A stretch of DNA of 64,000 nt from Legionellaceae bacterium (lineage in GTDB: Bacteria > Pseudomonadota > Gammaproteobacteria > Legionellales > Legionellaceae). The notes beneath the pieces were generated by a model. The model had not been told where the DNA came from, ran no database searches, and saw only the letters and a program-made list of their open reading frames with translations. Below are positions 23,857 through 33,339 of the stretch, one piece after another (position 1 is the stretch's first letter; every line of letters starts with the position of its first letter). Where the stretch lies: positions 56,319 to 120,318 of the forward strand of contig JAGOTG010000007.1 of the NCBI GenBank assembly GCA_018061965.1, given 5' to 3'. The position numbers and the translations under genes are program-made.

Positions 23857-26673
23857 GTGCAAGACTATAAACAAACGCTTAATCTACCCGTAACCGATTT
23901 TCCAATGCGTGGCAATCTGGCTGAAAATGAGCCGAAACGTTTGCAACAATGGGCGCTGGATAAATTGTACGAACAAATGCTGGCGAGCAAACCGACTGAT
24001 AAATTGTTTGTTTTGCATGACGGTCCTCCTTATGCCAATGGTAATATTCATTTAGGGCATGCCTTAAATAAAGTAATCAAAGATATTATCATCAAATCTA
24101 AAACCTTGTCTGGATTTCATACCCCTTATATTCCGGGTTGGGATTGTCACGGTTTACCGATTGAATTAAAAGTAGAAAAAAAACTAGGGATCGCGGCTGA
24201 CAAAGCCAATCCTTACCAATTCCAACAAGCTTGTCGTGCCTACGCAACGGAACAAGTCGCACTCCAAAAAGCAGATTTTAAGCGTTTAGGAATTATGGGG
24301 GATTGGGAAAAGCCATATCTTACTATGGCGTATGACATTGAAGCCGAGAACATACGCATTTTGGCGCAGCTTTTAGAAAAGGGGTATTTGGTTCGTAATA
24401 ACAAACCGGTTAATTGGTGTACGAGTTGCAGCTCATCCCTGGCTGAAGCAGAAGTAGAATATGAAAATGTGACGTCTACCTCAGTGTTCGTTAAATTTGC
24501 GCTGACTAATCCTGAATCTGTTTATAAAAAGTTTCATTTGCCTCAACTCCAAGGTCCTTTGGCAGTTTTAATTTGGACGACGACAATTTGGACGCTACCC
24601 GCTAATAAAGCGGTGGCTCTGCACCCCGATATAGAATATGCCATTGTTGAGTACGGTGCTAATGCGGAAAAGTTAATTATTGCCAGCAAATTGGTGGCTG
24701 AGCTAATGCAAAAAAAGAACATTGCGCAGTATCAAGTGCTTGGAATATGTAAAGGTCAACTTCTTGAATTAGAGCTTGTCAAACATCCTTTTTATGCGGT
24801 GGAAGTGCCTATTATTTTAGGCCAACATGTGACTGATGAGTCGGGCACAGGAGCGGTACATACCGCGCCTGCCCATGGCCAAGACGATTATTTGGTAGGT
24901 CAAAGTTACGAGCTTGAAATAACCAATTTGTTGTCTACAGATTGCAAGTTTATTCCCGGAACAGAATATGTGGAAAATCAAACTATTTCTGAAGCGAATG
25001 AAACCTTGTTGAACGTTTTGAACTCTAATCATGCCTTGTTTCTTAGCGAAGAGTATTTACATAGTTATCCTCATTGCTGGCGTCATAAAACCCCGATTAT
25101 TTTTAAAGCAACGCCACAATGGTTTATTGATTTGAGTCGTCATCAATTACGTGATGCGATTTTAGAGCAAATTACTCAAGTGAATTGGATGCCTGCGCAT
25201 GGAGGGAATCTTTTAAAAATAATGACTGAAAAGAGACCTGATTGGTGTATATCAAGACAAAGAACCTGGGGTATTCCCATGTGTCTGTTCATCCACAAGC
25301 ATACCCACGCATTGCATCCCAATATGGTTGAAATTATGCAAACTGTAGCAGCCGAAATTCAAAAATCCGGCATTGAGGCTTGGTGGTCGCTTGATCCTAA
25401 GACTTTATTAGGAGCCGATGCTGAGCAATATGAGAAAGTATCTGATGTATTAGACGTATGGTTTGAATCAGGGTGTACGAATTTAACTGTGGTAAAAAAA
25501 CGCCCAGAGTTTCATCAACAACGTGCTGATTTGTATGTCGAGGGGGTTGATCAATACCGAGGTTGGCTGATGTCTTCGATGGTATTGGCTACCGCTATTA
25601 CGAACATTGCGCCCTACAAACAAGTACTCAGCCATGGCTTTACTGTGGACAGTACTGGTCGCAAAATGTCGAAGTCTTTGGGAAATGGTATTGAGCCAAA
25701 TGACATCATTAATGAATATGGTGCCGATATTTTACGTTTATGGGTCGCTTCGACAGAATACACTAAGGAAATGACGCTATCGAAACAGATCTTACAATCT
25801 ATTTCGGATATGTATCGCAGAATCCGCAATACAGGCCGTTATATGCTGTCGAGTTTGCATGATTTTGACCCTAAAACGGACATGGTTGCATCTCAAGATA
25901 TGCTGGCTTTGGATAGATGGGCGGTGGATGCTGCTTATCAAATGCAACAAAGAATATTAGAAGATTATGAGCAGTTTCAGTTTCATAAAATCTTAAAAAA
26001 TATCATGCATTTTTGCTCTATTCAGATGGGAGCATTTTATTTTGAAATTATCAAAGATCGCCAATACACTTTGCAAAGCGATTCGCGTGCACGACGTAGC
26101 AGTCAAACGGCGATTTATCATATTTTACAAGCGTTTGTGCGTTGGATTGCGCCAATCCTGTCTTTCACCGCAGATGAGATTTGGCAATATATGCCAGGCG
26201 AGCATGGGAAGTATGTATTTACAGATAGTTGGTATGAGCATTTGTTTCCAATAGATACTGATACAACGCTCAATGCTGATTTTTGGCAATACATCCAGCA
26301 AATGCGCAATGATGTGAATAAGGCCATCGAAAATGGTCGTAATCAGAAACTATTTGCTCAGTCTTTGGAAGTGGAAGTGACCATCTACGCCAAACCAGAA
26401 GCCGTGGCTTATCTGGAGCGTCTAAACGATGAATTACGGTTTGTATTTCTGACCTCAAAAGTAGCGGTCACTCAAACAGATAATTGGCCTACAGATGCGT
26501 TTTGTAGTGAAACAGGACAATACGCGATTACTGTGCATAAAACTGCTGCAAAAAAATGTACTCGATGTTGGCATCATGTAGAGGATGTCGGTGAAAACTC
26601 AGAACATCCTGAGATTTGTCCACGCTGCGTTGAAAATTTGCATGGAGCCGGTGAAAAACGGTTATACGTATAA
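23857..26673 (+). CDS. ileS: Isoleucyl-tRNA synthetase
   Basis: 938 aa, the length of E. coli IleS. GTG start at 23857 with AAAGG upstream; the N terminus MQDYKQTLNLP matches the family. HIGH-type motif HLGH in NGNIHLGHALNK, KMSKS in GRKMSKSLGN, an editing CP1 domain (about 180-400) and the C-terminal zinc site (CTRCWHHVED and CPRC). It charges tRNA-Ile with isoleucine. In many gammaproteobacteria lspA follows ileS; here an orphan protease-ankyrin gene follows with almost no gap. Confidence 0.98.
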   Translation: MQDYKQTLNLPVTDFPMRGNLAENEPKRLQQWALDKLYEQMLASKPTDKLFVLHDGPPYANGNIHLGHALNKVIKDIIIKSKTLSGFHTPYIPGWDCHGLPIELKVEKKLGIAADKANPYQFQQACRAYATEQVALQKADFKRLGIMGDWEKPYLTMAYDIEAENIRILAQLLEKGYLVRNNKPVNWCTSCSSSLAEAEVEYENVTSTSVFVKFALTNPESVYKKFHLPQLQGPLAVLIWTTTIWTLPANKAVALHPDIEYAIVEYGANAEKLIIASKLVAELMQKKNIAQYQVLGICKGQLLELELVKHPFYAVEVPIILGQHVTDESGTGAVHTAPAHGQDDYLVGQSYELEITNLLSTDCKFIPGTEYVENQTISEANETLLNVLNSNHALFLSEEYLHSYPHCWRHKTPIIFKATPQWFIDLSRHQLRDAILEQITQVNWMPAHGGNLLKIMTEKRPDWCISRQRTWGIPMCLFIHKHTHALHPNMVEIMQTVAAEIQKSGIEAWWSLDPKTLLGADAEQYEKVSDVLDVWFESGCTNLTVVKKRPEFHQQRADLYVEGVDQYRGWLMSSMVLATAITNIAPYKQVLSHGFTVDSTGRKMSKSLGNGIEPNDIINEYGADILRLWVASTEYTKEMTLSKQILQSISDMYRRIRNTGRYMLSSLHDFDPKTDMVASQDMLALDRWAVDAAYQMQQRILEDYEQFQFHKILKNIMHFCSIQMGAFYFEIIKDRQYTLQSDSRARRSSQTAIYHILQAFVRWIAPILSFTADEIWQYMPGEHGKYVFTDSWYEHLFPIDTDTTLNADFWQYIQQMRNDVNKAIENGRNQKLFAQSLEVEVTIYAKPEAVAYLERLNDELRFVFLTSKVAVTQTDNWPTDAFCSETGQYAITVHKTAAKKCTRCWHHVEDVGENSEHPEICPRCVENLHGAGEKRLYV

Positions 26674-26710
26674 TAATGCTACTCTTGACCGATTGCCTGA
26701 TGAAACGCTT

Positions 26711-28492
26711 ATGAATTCAAAGTACGAAAAAGAGAGACGGCAACAGTTGTCTATATTTGCAGCGGAACAAAGAGCACGAGATGCTGGCCACGTGCGGCAT
26801 AGCAAAGCTTTATTCGACAATAAAACCAATCTTGTCACCCAAATAGAGCGGGATATTTTTCCTGCTTTGGTTGGGATAGAGACTGCCTGCGGTAGAGTGG
26901 GCATGGGTTTTTTTCAGCATGAGCGCTGGTTGGTGTCTAATGCGCATGTGATCAAACATAGTTCTGAAATAGAACAGGGCATTGTATTAAAAAAATCTGA
27001 TGGCACAGAATTTTTGCTCGATGCCGAGCAGGCTTATCACAGACCATGGGATAGCGTGGTCTCGCCAGATATTGTGGTAGTGAACACTTGCGGGATCCAT
27101 GCGGTGATACCTTCTAACCCTTTGTCTTTAGATAGTGTTTATCCGTCTGTTTATTATTTTTATGTGGATCTCAATTTTCATATCCATTATCTAGCACCTG
27201 TTTCTGCAGCACACGAGCTTCCGATACGTTTTCAGAGTTTGGATGGCCATATACCGCAAGAAGGTTGCTCCGGTACACCGATTTTTTCGGCCCAAATGAC
27301 GCTTGGTAAATCACCTGATTGGAGGTTTGCTACAATTGGCGCACTGTATGCGCGTTGCGCTAGTTCTTCGAGCTCTTTTGGCGTTACGTCTTTCTTAGTA
27401 TGTGCGGTACCCATTGTTCAAGAATTTGAACAAATAAGATCTATATTACTGGCTTTGGAGTCTTCTGAGTCCTACCAACACCGTGCAAAATATAGTGCGC
27501 TGGTTGGTGACAAGCAACAAACCCTTAGAGCACATAAAATGTCTGAACACGAAGCTGCTTTGGCTCGTCAGGGTATCCAAGCCTTTGAAGCAGGACACTC
27601 TATATTAGAGATGGATCTGCCCGAAGGATTAGAAAAGCTTGCGAAAAATACTTTTGTAAGTTTAGAGCAATCCTATCTGCGTGAAACAGCAGACTTAACG
27701 CTCAACGAGATAAAAGAAACTTTTGCACATTTCGTAAGTTGTATTAGCCAAGAAATAAGTATTGGCATTAAGGTGACACGAGAGAGCACGCTCATAAATA
27801 GTGAGTATTGGCGGCTAGATGGAAAGCCTGGTTCGAATGGCCAGTATTGGGTTTTGCAGCTCCAAGATAATACTGGGAAAGGCGTAAAAGTAGCTGGAAC
27901 GCAGAAATCAGCCTCTTCTGTATTTGCTGAAGTAAAGGTGCCTGTACATATTGAGCACATTAGTGGTCACGCTTTGGGAAAGGATTTATTAAGAAGCCAA
28001 GCGCTTGCTAAAAGGAAAGAGACATTATTGGCTCAAGAAAAAACCGCAAAAGGAGCGCAAAGAAAAGAATTACAACGGTTGGCAGAAGACGTAATTGTTT
28101 CAATTGTCGCAGGGGCTTCGGACAGTTGTGGTAGCCTTCAGGATTATACCACCTTGCTAAATACCGAAATTCGTAGAGCAACTACTCCTTTGACTTTAGA
28201 ATTATTTGCCGCAATCTCAGAAGAGGTTCCTGATGAAGCAGCTTTTTCTACGATTAGTAAATTATTGCCAGACAGTCAACGCTTGAATACAGTGAATGAC
28301 ATGGGGGATACTCCTTTGATGGTGTTATTAAAAGATCATAATTTAAATTCTAAGCCAACCCAATCTGCCAAAGCACAATTATTAGCGGCATTTAGTATTT
28401 GGGATCAGCCTAATGTGGAAGGGAAAACAGCTGCTCAGATTTTGGATGTACATCCGGATGCTGAAAGTTTGCGGACGATGCTTTTAACCTAA
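26711..28492 (+). CDS. Trypsin-like serine protease domain with C-terminal ankyrin-like repeats
   Basis: 593 aa if the ATG at 26711 is used; the ATG at 26642 inside ileS would add 23 residues. The N-terminal part is a chymotrypsin-fold protease: His79 in SNAHVI, Asp120 in SPDIVVV and Ser187 in GCSGTPIF form a complete triad. No signal peptide is visible, so it is either cytoplasmic or delivered by a specialised secretion system. A helical middle section (about 300-490) is followed by ankyrin-type segments (NDMGDTPLMVLL, NVEGKTAAQIL). The fusion of protease and ankyrin repeats suggests a protein that acts on a bound protein partner, possibly a host one (inference). Confidence 0.7.
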   Translation: MNSKYEKERRQQLSIFAAEQRARDAGHVRHSKALFDNKTNLVTQIERDIFPALVGIETACGRVGMGFFQHERWLVSNAHVIKHSSEIEQGIVLKKSDGTEFLLDAEQAYHRPWDSVVSPDIVVVNTCGIHAVIPSNPLSLDSVYPSVYYFYVDLNFHIHYLAPVSAAHELPIRFQSLDGHIPQEGCSGTPIFSAQMTLGKSPDWRFATIGALYARCASSSSSFGVTSFLVCAVPIVQEFEQIRSILLALESSESYQHRAKYSALVGDKQQTLRAHKMSEHEAALARQGIQAFEAGHSILEMDLPEGLEKLAKNTFVSLEQSYLRETADLTLNEIKETFAHFVSCISQEISIGIKVTRESTLINSEYWRLDGKPGSNGQYWVLQLQDNTGKGVKVAGTQKSASSVFAEVKVPVHIEHISGHALGKDLLRSQALAKRKETLLAQEKTAKGAQRKELQRLAEDVIVSIVAGASDSCGSLQDYTTLLNTEIRRATTPLTLELFAAISEEVPDEAAFSTISKLLPDSQRLNTVNDMGDTPLMVLLKDHNLNSKPTQSAKAQLLAAFSIWDQPNVEGKTAAQILDVHPDAESLRTMLLT

Positions 28493-28753
28493 AAGCAATC
28501 ATGGGTTCTGTCTGTTTTTTCTTTATCATAGCCAAATTTTACTCTTGATGGTCGTCTCATTGATAGCAATGTCATGATTGTTGCTATCAACAATTTTTAT
28601 GCCCATTGTTTTTTATGAATTTTTCATGACACTCTGATCATAATTTGAGGAATTGCGCATTTTTTTCGTGCCTTTGATCAAAAAAATGAATACTATGTTT
28701 TATGCCTTTATTTGGGGCATCAAAACAATTAGATGTATGACAGGAGTATCAAA

Positions 28754-29701
28754 ATGCACGGAGCTAAAAAGGTCTTGAAGATTCATGATGTTTTCTCAAA
28801 AGTGGGTATTGTTGGTTGCGGCAATATGATGGAAGCATTTTTACGGGGTGTAGGGCCACTGTTAGATCCGAAAAAATTTGTGGTTGCCAGCCCCAGTTTA
28901 TGTGCTGGGACCCGTTCAACAAGCTATCCTGTTGCAAAAAATAATCGCGATGCAGTGCGCGGTGCAAAGCTTGTGATCTATGGTGCCAAACCCAAAGATT
29001 TTAAAAGTATTTTTGAAGAAATAGCGCCAGTTCTAGATAAGGATGTTGTTGTGATATCAATGGCGGCTGGGAAGTCGATACTTGAAATGCAAGACTACTG
29101 TGGTATGGCGAAACGTTATATGCGCATTATGCCTAATACGCCAGTAAAAGAAAAATTAGGCGTTATTGCGCTGACGCATACACCGAATATTCCTGACAAT
29201 ATGCTCAAAATAATAACAGGTATGCTTGAAACGGTAGGTTATGTGGTGCCTCTTAGCAATGAAGAGGAAATGGATATCTTTACCGGGCTTTTTGGAAGTG
29301 GACCTGCTTATTTCTTTTTGATCTTAGAATATCTTGAAACCATTGCCGATAAACATGGATTGATGGCCAATGACAAACCATTGAGACGAAAATGCCTTAT
29401 TCAACTGATGAAGGGCTCGTCGGTATTATTAGAAAATAGTGAATTGGCATTTGAGGCAGCCCGTCGTCAAGTCACTTCGCCTAATGGTACGACGCATGCG
29501 GCAGTGACAAGCTTTGAAAACTCAGGGTTACTCACTCTACTTATGACCGGCGTTGACGCTGCAGCCGCGCGCTCCAAAGAAATGGGACAACCGCCTGTTA
29601 CGCCTACTAATGTGAGCCAAGTGAGTTTATTTAAGACGGGTGCACCCAAGGCAGATCAGGACTCGGTTGTTCTGGACGCATCCAAAAAATTTGGTACCTA
29701 G
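28754..29701 (+). CDS. Pyrroline-5-carboxylate reductase family protein
   Basis: 315 aa from the ATG at 28754, with AGGAG seven bases upstream. Rossmann NADP-binding start VGIVGCGNMMEA, the RIMPNTPV segment, GSGPAYFF and the proline-binding TSPNGTTHAAV region, all typical of ProC, which makes proline from pyrroline-5-carboxylate. It is about 45 residues longer than E. coli ProC, with an N-terminal extension and a longer C terminus. ProC is likely, but a paralogue with another imine substrate cannot be excluded, so no gene symbol is given. Confidence 0.85.
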   Translation: MHGAKKVLKIHDVFSKVGIVGCGNMMEAFLRGVGPLLDPKKFVVASPSLCAGTRSTSYPVAKNNRDAVRGAKLVIYGAKPKDFKSIFEEIAPVLDKDVVVISMAAGKSILEMQDYCGMAKRYMRIMPNTPVKEKLGVIALTHTPNIPDNMLKIITGMLETVGYVVPLSNEEEMDIFTGLFGSGPAYFFLILEYLETIADKHGLMANDKPLRRKCLIQLMKGSSVLLENSELAFEAARRQVTSPNGTTHAAVTSFENSGLLTLLMTGVDAAAARSKEMGQPPVTPTNVSQVSLFKTGAPKADQDSVVLDASKKFGT

Positions 29702-29727
29702 TACTAGTACACGTCCTAGGCGCTTAG

Positions 29728-29778
29728 CGAAGGATCTCCAGAAATCCAAGACCGATTTTATGAAGCAGAGATCCTTCG
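29728..29778. terminator. 11 bp inverted repeat after the ProC-like gene
   Basis: CGAAGGATCTC (29728-29738) and GAGATCCTTCG (29768-29778) are perfectly complementary with a 29-base loop. A degenerate copy is at 33260-33293. It acts as a terminator or is a dispersed palindromic repeat. Confidence 0.5.
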
Positions 29779-29898
29779 TTTGAACCAGGATCGTGTGGGT
29801 CTGTTCAGGATATACCCGTCAAGAATCTAACGTTTCTTGTGTCGTAAGTGTAATCCAGATATTCTTAGAGCTTATTTTTGTAATTTGGATAAAAGGAT

Positions 29899-31278
29899 AT
29901 GGATATTCGCTTCCCGGTTTTACTAGGTATCGTATTGAATGCGCAGACTTCTGTGTACGCTTTTGGACAGGATGTTTGCTTCGAGCCGATCTCGGGTACA
30001 ACGGTCAATAAAATTGTCAATTGTATTGGGGTCGGCGAATTATGCAGAACCAGTCATTTGACACCAATCCTGCAAGGACTGTGTCGTTTGGCAGCAACAG
30101 GTGATAGCTTAAGTGGTTTGAATGGCAGTACGGTGGTGGGTGGCCGCAGTTTGGTCCATACAGATGCAACCTATGTGATGGCGCAGCTGATTGGTTATAC
30201 GCCCTGGCAGGCGTACCAAATGGCCATTTATTCAGAGGCCACCGATCAATCTTATTATACCCCCTTTGATCAAAATGGTAATCCCTTGTTATCCAGCGAT
30301 ACCATTGCATCCTGCCAGGAGCAGTGGGGATCTGCTATGGACAATGCTTGTTTGTTAACCACACCCCAGGTGAATGGATTGAGTCGCTTTGATGCCGATT
30401 CAGGCGGCATGTGGTTGCATCTGCATGCTCGTTATTCTGTAGATGGTCAAATGCCACCAAGGCAGCCTTTTCCTGTCGATTATCTGTCTCCCGAATATGC
30501 CCAATCCGAAAAACTTTTGAATGATTTTCATGCTTGGGTCTTTGACGATAAATCTACCATGTGTGTGTATGGTCTTACTCAAGACCAAGAAGGGAATCCT
30601 GCGGACTGCGCCTCTTCGTCTGAGGTGATCAATAGTTCAATCAGTTTCACTGCGGTGGGACTTGAACAATTGAAGATACCCTTTGTGACCTCGTTGGGCA
30701 CTTTTAGAATCAATGACACCGATCACAGCGGACAAAATCCCGTATTAGCGACAGATGACAGCCTGCAAGCATATCTGACCCCTCAAGATGCTGATTACGC
30801 CAAAATGGGTATGTTTGTGCATACTTTGGGAGATCGCTATTCGCACCATATGTGTATCGATCGCTCTTATTTTTTCCAAACAGACAATCACGATTATCAA
30901 ACTTCATTTGATACAGTCTACTGCGCGCAAGGAAGTCATTTTTTATGGCATGTTTGGGAGCAAGGGACTACACAAAATCAGACAAATTTAGATAGCCAAT
31001 TTCAAACGATGCGTCCTGCGCTCGAAGCGATGTACACGCAATTATTGATGTATGCACAACATAAAAATATAGAAGTGAATACCCAGGTTGATAGAGAAGA
31101 GATCATTGATAAATTGATCTCAGTTGTAGAAATTTATGATCCAGCAGAGCGGTTATCCCAAATGGTCCAATTGATGGAAGCATATCAAATCCTGCCAATG
31201 CCTGGTCATGGTTCCGTAGCGGATTTGAGCAATGAAGAATGGCTAAGTTTGGCAGGCGCACCCCTGAAACCGGTATAA
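29899..31278 (+). CDS. Secreted protein of unknown function with His-rich HTLGDRYSHH motif
   Basis: 459 aa with a short signal peptide (MDIRF, hydrophobic run, cleavage near VYA-F). The mature protein has paired cysteines near the start (VNCIGVGELC) and a FVHTLGDRYSHHMC segment near residue 310, with further His residues at QGSHFLWHVW. HTxxDxxSHH-like clusters occur in zinc-dependent phospholipase C-like proteins and in DUF6765-type proteins, so a metal-dependent hydrolase is a possibility only. It precedes def by nine bases, so the two are probably co-transcribed. Confidence 0.65.
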   Translation: MDIRFPVLLGIVLNAQTSVYAFGQDVCFEPISGTTVNKIVNCIGVGELCRTSHLTPILQGLCRLAATGDSLSGLNGSTVVGGRSLVHTDATYVMAQLIGYTPWQAYQMAIYSEATDQSYYTPFDQNGNPLLSSDTIASCQEQWGSAMDNACLLTTPQVNGLSRFDADSGGMWLHLHARYSVDGQMPPRQPFPVDYLSPEYAQSEKLLNDFHAWVFDDKSTMCVYGLTQDQEGNPADCASSSEVINSSISFTAVGLEQLKIPFVTSLGTFRINDTDHSGQNPVLATDDSLQAYLTPQDADYAKMGMFVHTLGDRYSHHMCIDRSYFFQTDNHDYQTSFDTVYCAQGSHFLWHVWEQGTTQNQTNLDSQFQTMRPALEAMYTQLLMYAQHKNIEVNTQVDREEIIDKLISVVEIYDPAERLSQMVQLMEAYQILPMPGHGSVADLSNEEWLSLAGAPLKPV

Positions 31279-31290
31279 TTAGGAGCTATG

Positions 31291-31797
31291 ATGGCGATCA
31301 AAGCGGTAGTAAAAATGGGCAACTCCAAATTAGCAGAACCCTCATTGCCGGTGCGTGATTTTGCTGATCCTCAGCTGCAAAGTATTATAAGTGATATGCT
31401 GGATACTATGAAGGAAGAGGACGGGGTGGGGATTGCTGCGCCGCAAATTGGTTATCAACTACGCATTATTATCTTCGGGTTCGAGGCAAATCCTCGCTAC
31501 CCAGATGAAAACTCTATCCCTTTTACCGTGTTGATAAACCCAGAGATAGAAGTGCTGACAGATGAGATGGTTGATGGTTGGGAAGGCTGCCTAAGCGTCC
31601 CCGGGTTACGGGGCTTGGTACCGCGCTATACCAAAATCAACTATAGCGGCTACGATATCAATGGCCAGCGCATTGCACGTTTTGCCGAGGGATTTCATGC
31701 GCGAGTCCTGCAACACGAATACGATCATTTGGATGGGATTTTGTACCCAATGCGAATAAAAGATCTGCGGTATTTTGGTTTTGAAGAAGAGTTGTAA
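31291..31797 (+). CDS. def: Peptide deformylase
   Basis: 168 aa from the second ATG (31291), which is better spaced from AGGAG than the one at 31288. The three motifs are intact: [18 protein letters not shown] and HEYDHLDG, giving the Fe/Zn ligands Cys, His and His and the catalytic Glu. It removes the formyl group from nascent proteins. It is not next to fmt here, which is its common partner; it may be a second copy of the enzyme in the genome. Confidence 0.96.
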   Translation: MAIKAVVKMGNSKLAEPSLPVRDFADPQLQSIISDMLDTMKEEDGVGIAAPQIGYQLRIIIFGFEANPRYPDENSIPFTVLINPEIEVLTDEMVDGWEGCLSVPGLRGLVPRYTKINYSGYDINGQRIARFAEGFHARVLQHEYDHLDGILYPMRIKDLRYFGFEEEL

Positions 31798-31951
31798 AAC
31801 GACAGATCGCACGAACGAGTCATCTTAATGTCGTTCGTAGTATGCGTTCACCCTAACTAGTGATTTATGATTAATTGTTTTTTGTGTTTTTATTGCACAA
31901 CAAGCGCTTTAATTAAATCCCAAAAGGGCTATAAATTTAGATAATTGGAAA

Positions 31952-32707
31952 TTATATAAAAATCGGAGCGTGGCGTAATTGGTTTTTACATTCACGCCAT
32001 TCTGGAAGAAATTTGCTCATTAGTGCATGAAATCTTCTGTTATGACTGGCTTCTAATAAATGCACCATTTCATGAACCAACACATATTCTAAACAACGAA
32101 GTGGTTCGTGAATCAATTGTAGGTTCATCCAAATTTTTTTGCTGGTAGGATTGCAAGAGCCCCAACGGGTTTTCATTCTTTTTACGCCCCATTCTCCCAC
32201 TTGCACGCCAATCAATGGCTCCCATTTACGAATCAAATCCGGTAGTAACAGCTTCATTTGAGTGCGCTGCCAATTTTGGAATAAACTTTGTTTTACCTCT
32301 AACGTTGCTTGAGCTTTGACGTAGCAAGAAATATGCTGTTTTTCAATGGTTATACCCTGTTGTTGCGCGTTTTCATGGATAATTACAGGATAGTCTTGTC
32401 CTAAAAAAGGATACAAATCACCGGTATTGAACGCATGATTTTTGGGGATTGCTCGGGCTAAAATCCGATCCCGATGGGCTCGGATCCAACTTTGCTTCTG
32501 CTCGATAAATTGCTGAATGTTATGGATGGAAGCGCGTAACGGTGCACTGATATGTACGCTGCCATCTCTGCTAATTCGCAAATTAATATTTTTAATCCGT
32601 TTTCTTGTGAGGGTAACCTCAAAACCATTACATTGAAGGGTAGACATGCCAGGCCAAGTATTTTGATATATACTGAGCATTATATCCTTCATCCACTTCA
32701 GTGACAT
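31952..32707 (-). CDS. YgjP-type zinc metallopeptidase-like protein
   Basis: 251 aa; ATG at 32707 with GAGGAGAC upstream. PF01863 (DUF45) family: RRRI/KxxxxRI-type beta-rich N terminus, WGSCNPTSKKIWMN and the zinc site HEMVHLLEASHNRRFHALM (HExxH plus a third ligand). E. coli YgjP is reported as a UTP pyrophosphatase, though the motif resembles that of SprT-like proteases. Activity in this organism is therefore uncertain. It is divergent from the membrane protein at 32729. Confidence 0.88.
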   Translation of the reverse strand: MSLKWMKDIMLSIYQNTWPGMSTLQCNGFEVTLTRKRIKNINLRISRDGSVHISAPLRASIHNIQQFIEQKQSWIRAHRDRILARAIPKNHAFNTGDLYPFLGQDYPVIIHENAQQQGITIEKQHISCYVKAQATLEVKQSLFQNWQRTQMKLLLPDLIRKWEPLIGVQVGEWGVKRMKTRWGSCNPTSKKIWMNLQLIHEPLRCLEYVLVHEMVHLLEASHNRRFHALMSKFLPEWRECKNQLRHAPIFI

Positions 32708-32728
32708 CTGTATGTCTCCTCTATTCCT

Positions 32729-33235
32729 ATGAAAATATTCAAAAAAACATTAACAGGTTGTTGGTTTGGCTTCGGAGTTGCGCTAACGGTTGTTTTGGTG
32801 CTCTTCCACTTACATGTACCCTTGAATCGTTCGGATATACTGGGTATTGCTGTTTCTTTAAGCGTAGGAACGATTGTAGGGACTTATTGTGGCCGAGTAT
32901 GGGGCGTAGTGATTATCAAGCTCGGTGCAAAGAAGACTCGTGACATCGTTAGAGCGATGGGATATGGGATGTTGATTGGCTTAATAACACTCTATGCAAT
33001 TGTTTTCATTATGCTAATCATTTCTTACGCACAAACAGGATTTTTAAGCATGCTGCATACGGCAGATTATTTGAAAATTTTTATTTCTATCATAAAAATA
33101 CCGGGTCTTGCTCTGTTTGGTACTGGCATGGGTTGTATTCTTGAGCCCCTGGTTTTGGTGATGAGTGGACTAGGTGGTGTGTTATTGTATTTGCTGCGGC
33201 GGCAGGTAGTGGCTATTGCGGAAAAGGATTTATGA
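32729..33235 (+). CDS. Small integral membrane protein, unknown
   Basis: 168 aa with about four hydrophobic segments (residues about 10-28, 38-62, 75-98 and 125-160). The ATG at 32729 has no clear ribosome site. Positive residues KIFKKT at the N terminus and LLRRQ near the end suggest both termini are cytoplasmic. No family is recognised. It is divergent from the YgjP-like gene with 21 bp between starts, so their promoters overlap. Confidence 0.6.
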   Translation: MKIFKKTLTGCWFGFGVALTVVLVLFHLHVPLNRSDILGIAVSLSVGTIVGTYCGRVWGVVIIKLGAKKTRDIVRAMGYGMLIGLITLYAIVFIMLIISYAQTGFLSMLHTADYLKIFISIIKIPGLALFGTGMGCILEPLVLVMSGLGGVLLYLLRRQVVAIAEKDL

Positions 33236-33259
33236 AATGTCATCCAGAGGAGCTTGCGA

Positions 33260-33293
33260 CGAAGGATCTCCCTGATGAGTGGGTGATTCTTCG
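33260..33293. repeat. Degenerate CGAAGGATCTC palindrome
   Basis: CGAAGGATCTC (33260-33270) with an imperfect partner GTGATTCTTCG (33283-33293). Same element as at 29728-29778. It lies between two convergent genes. Confidence 0.4.
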
Positions 33294-33339
33294 CTTGACG
33301 ACTATTTTTATGAATTAGGTTGTATAGTTCATGCGCTTC

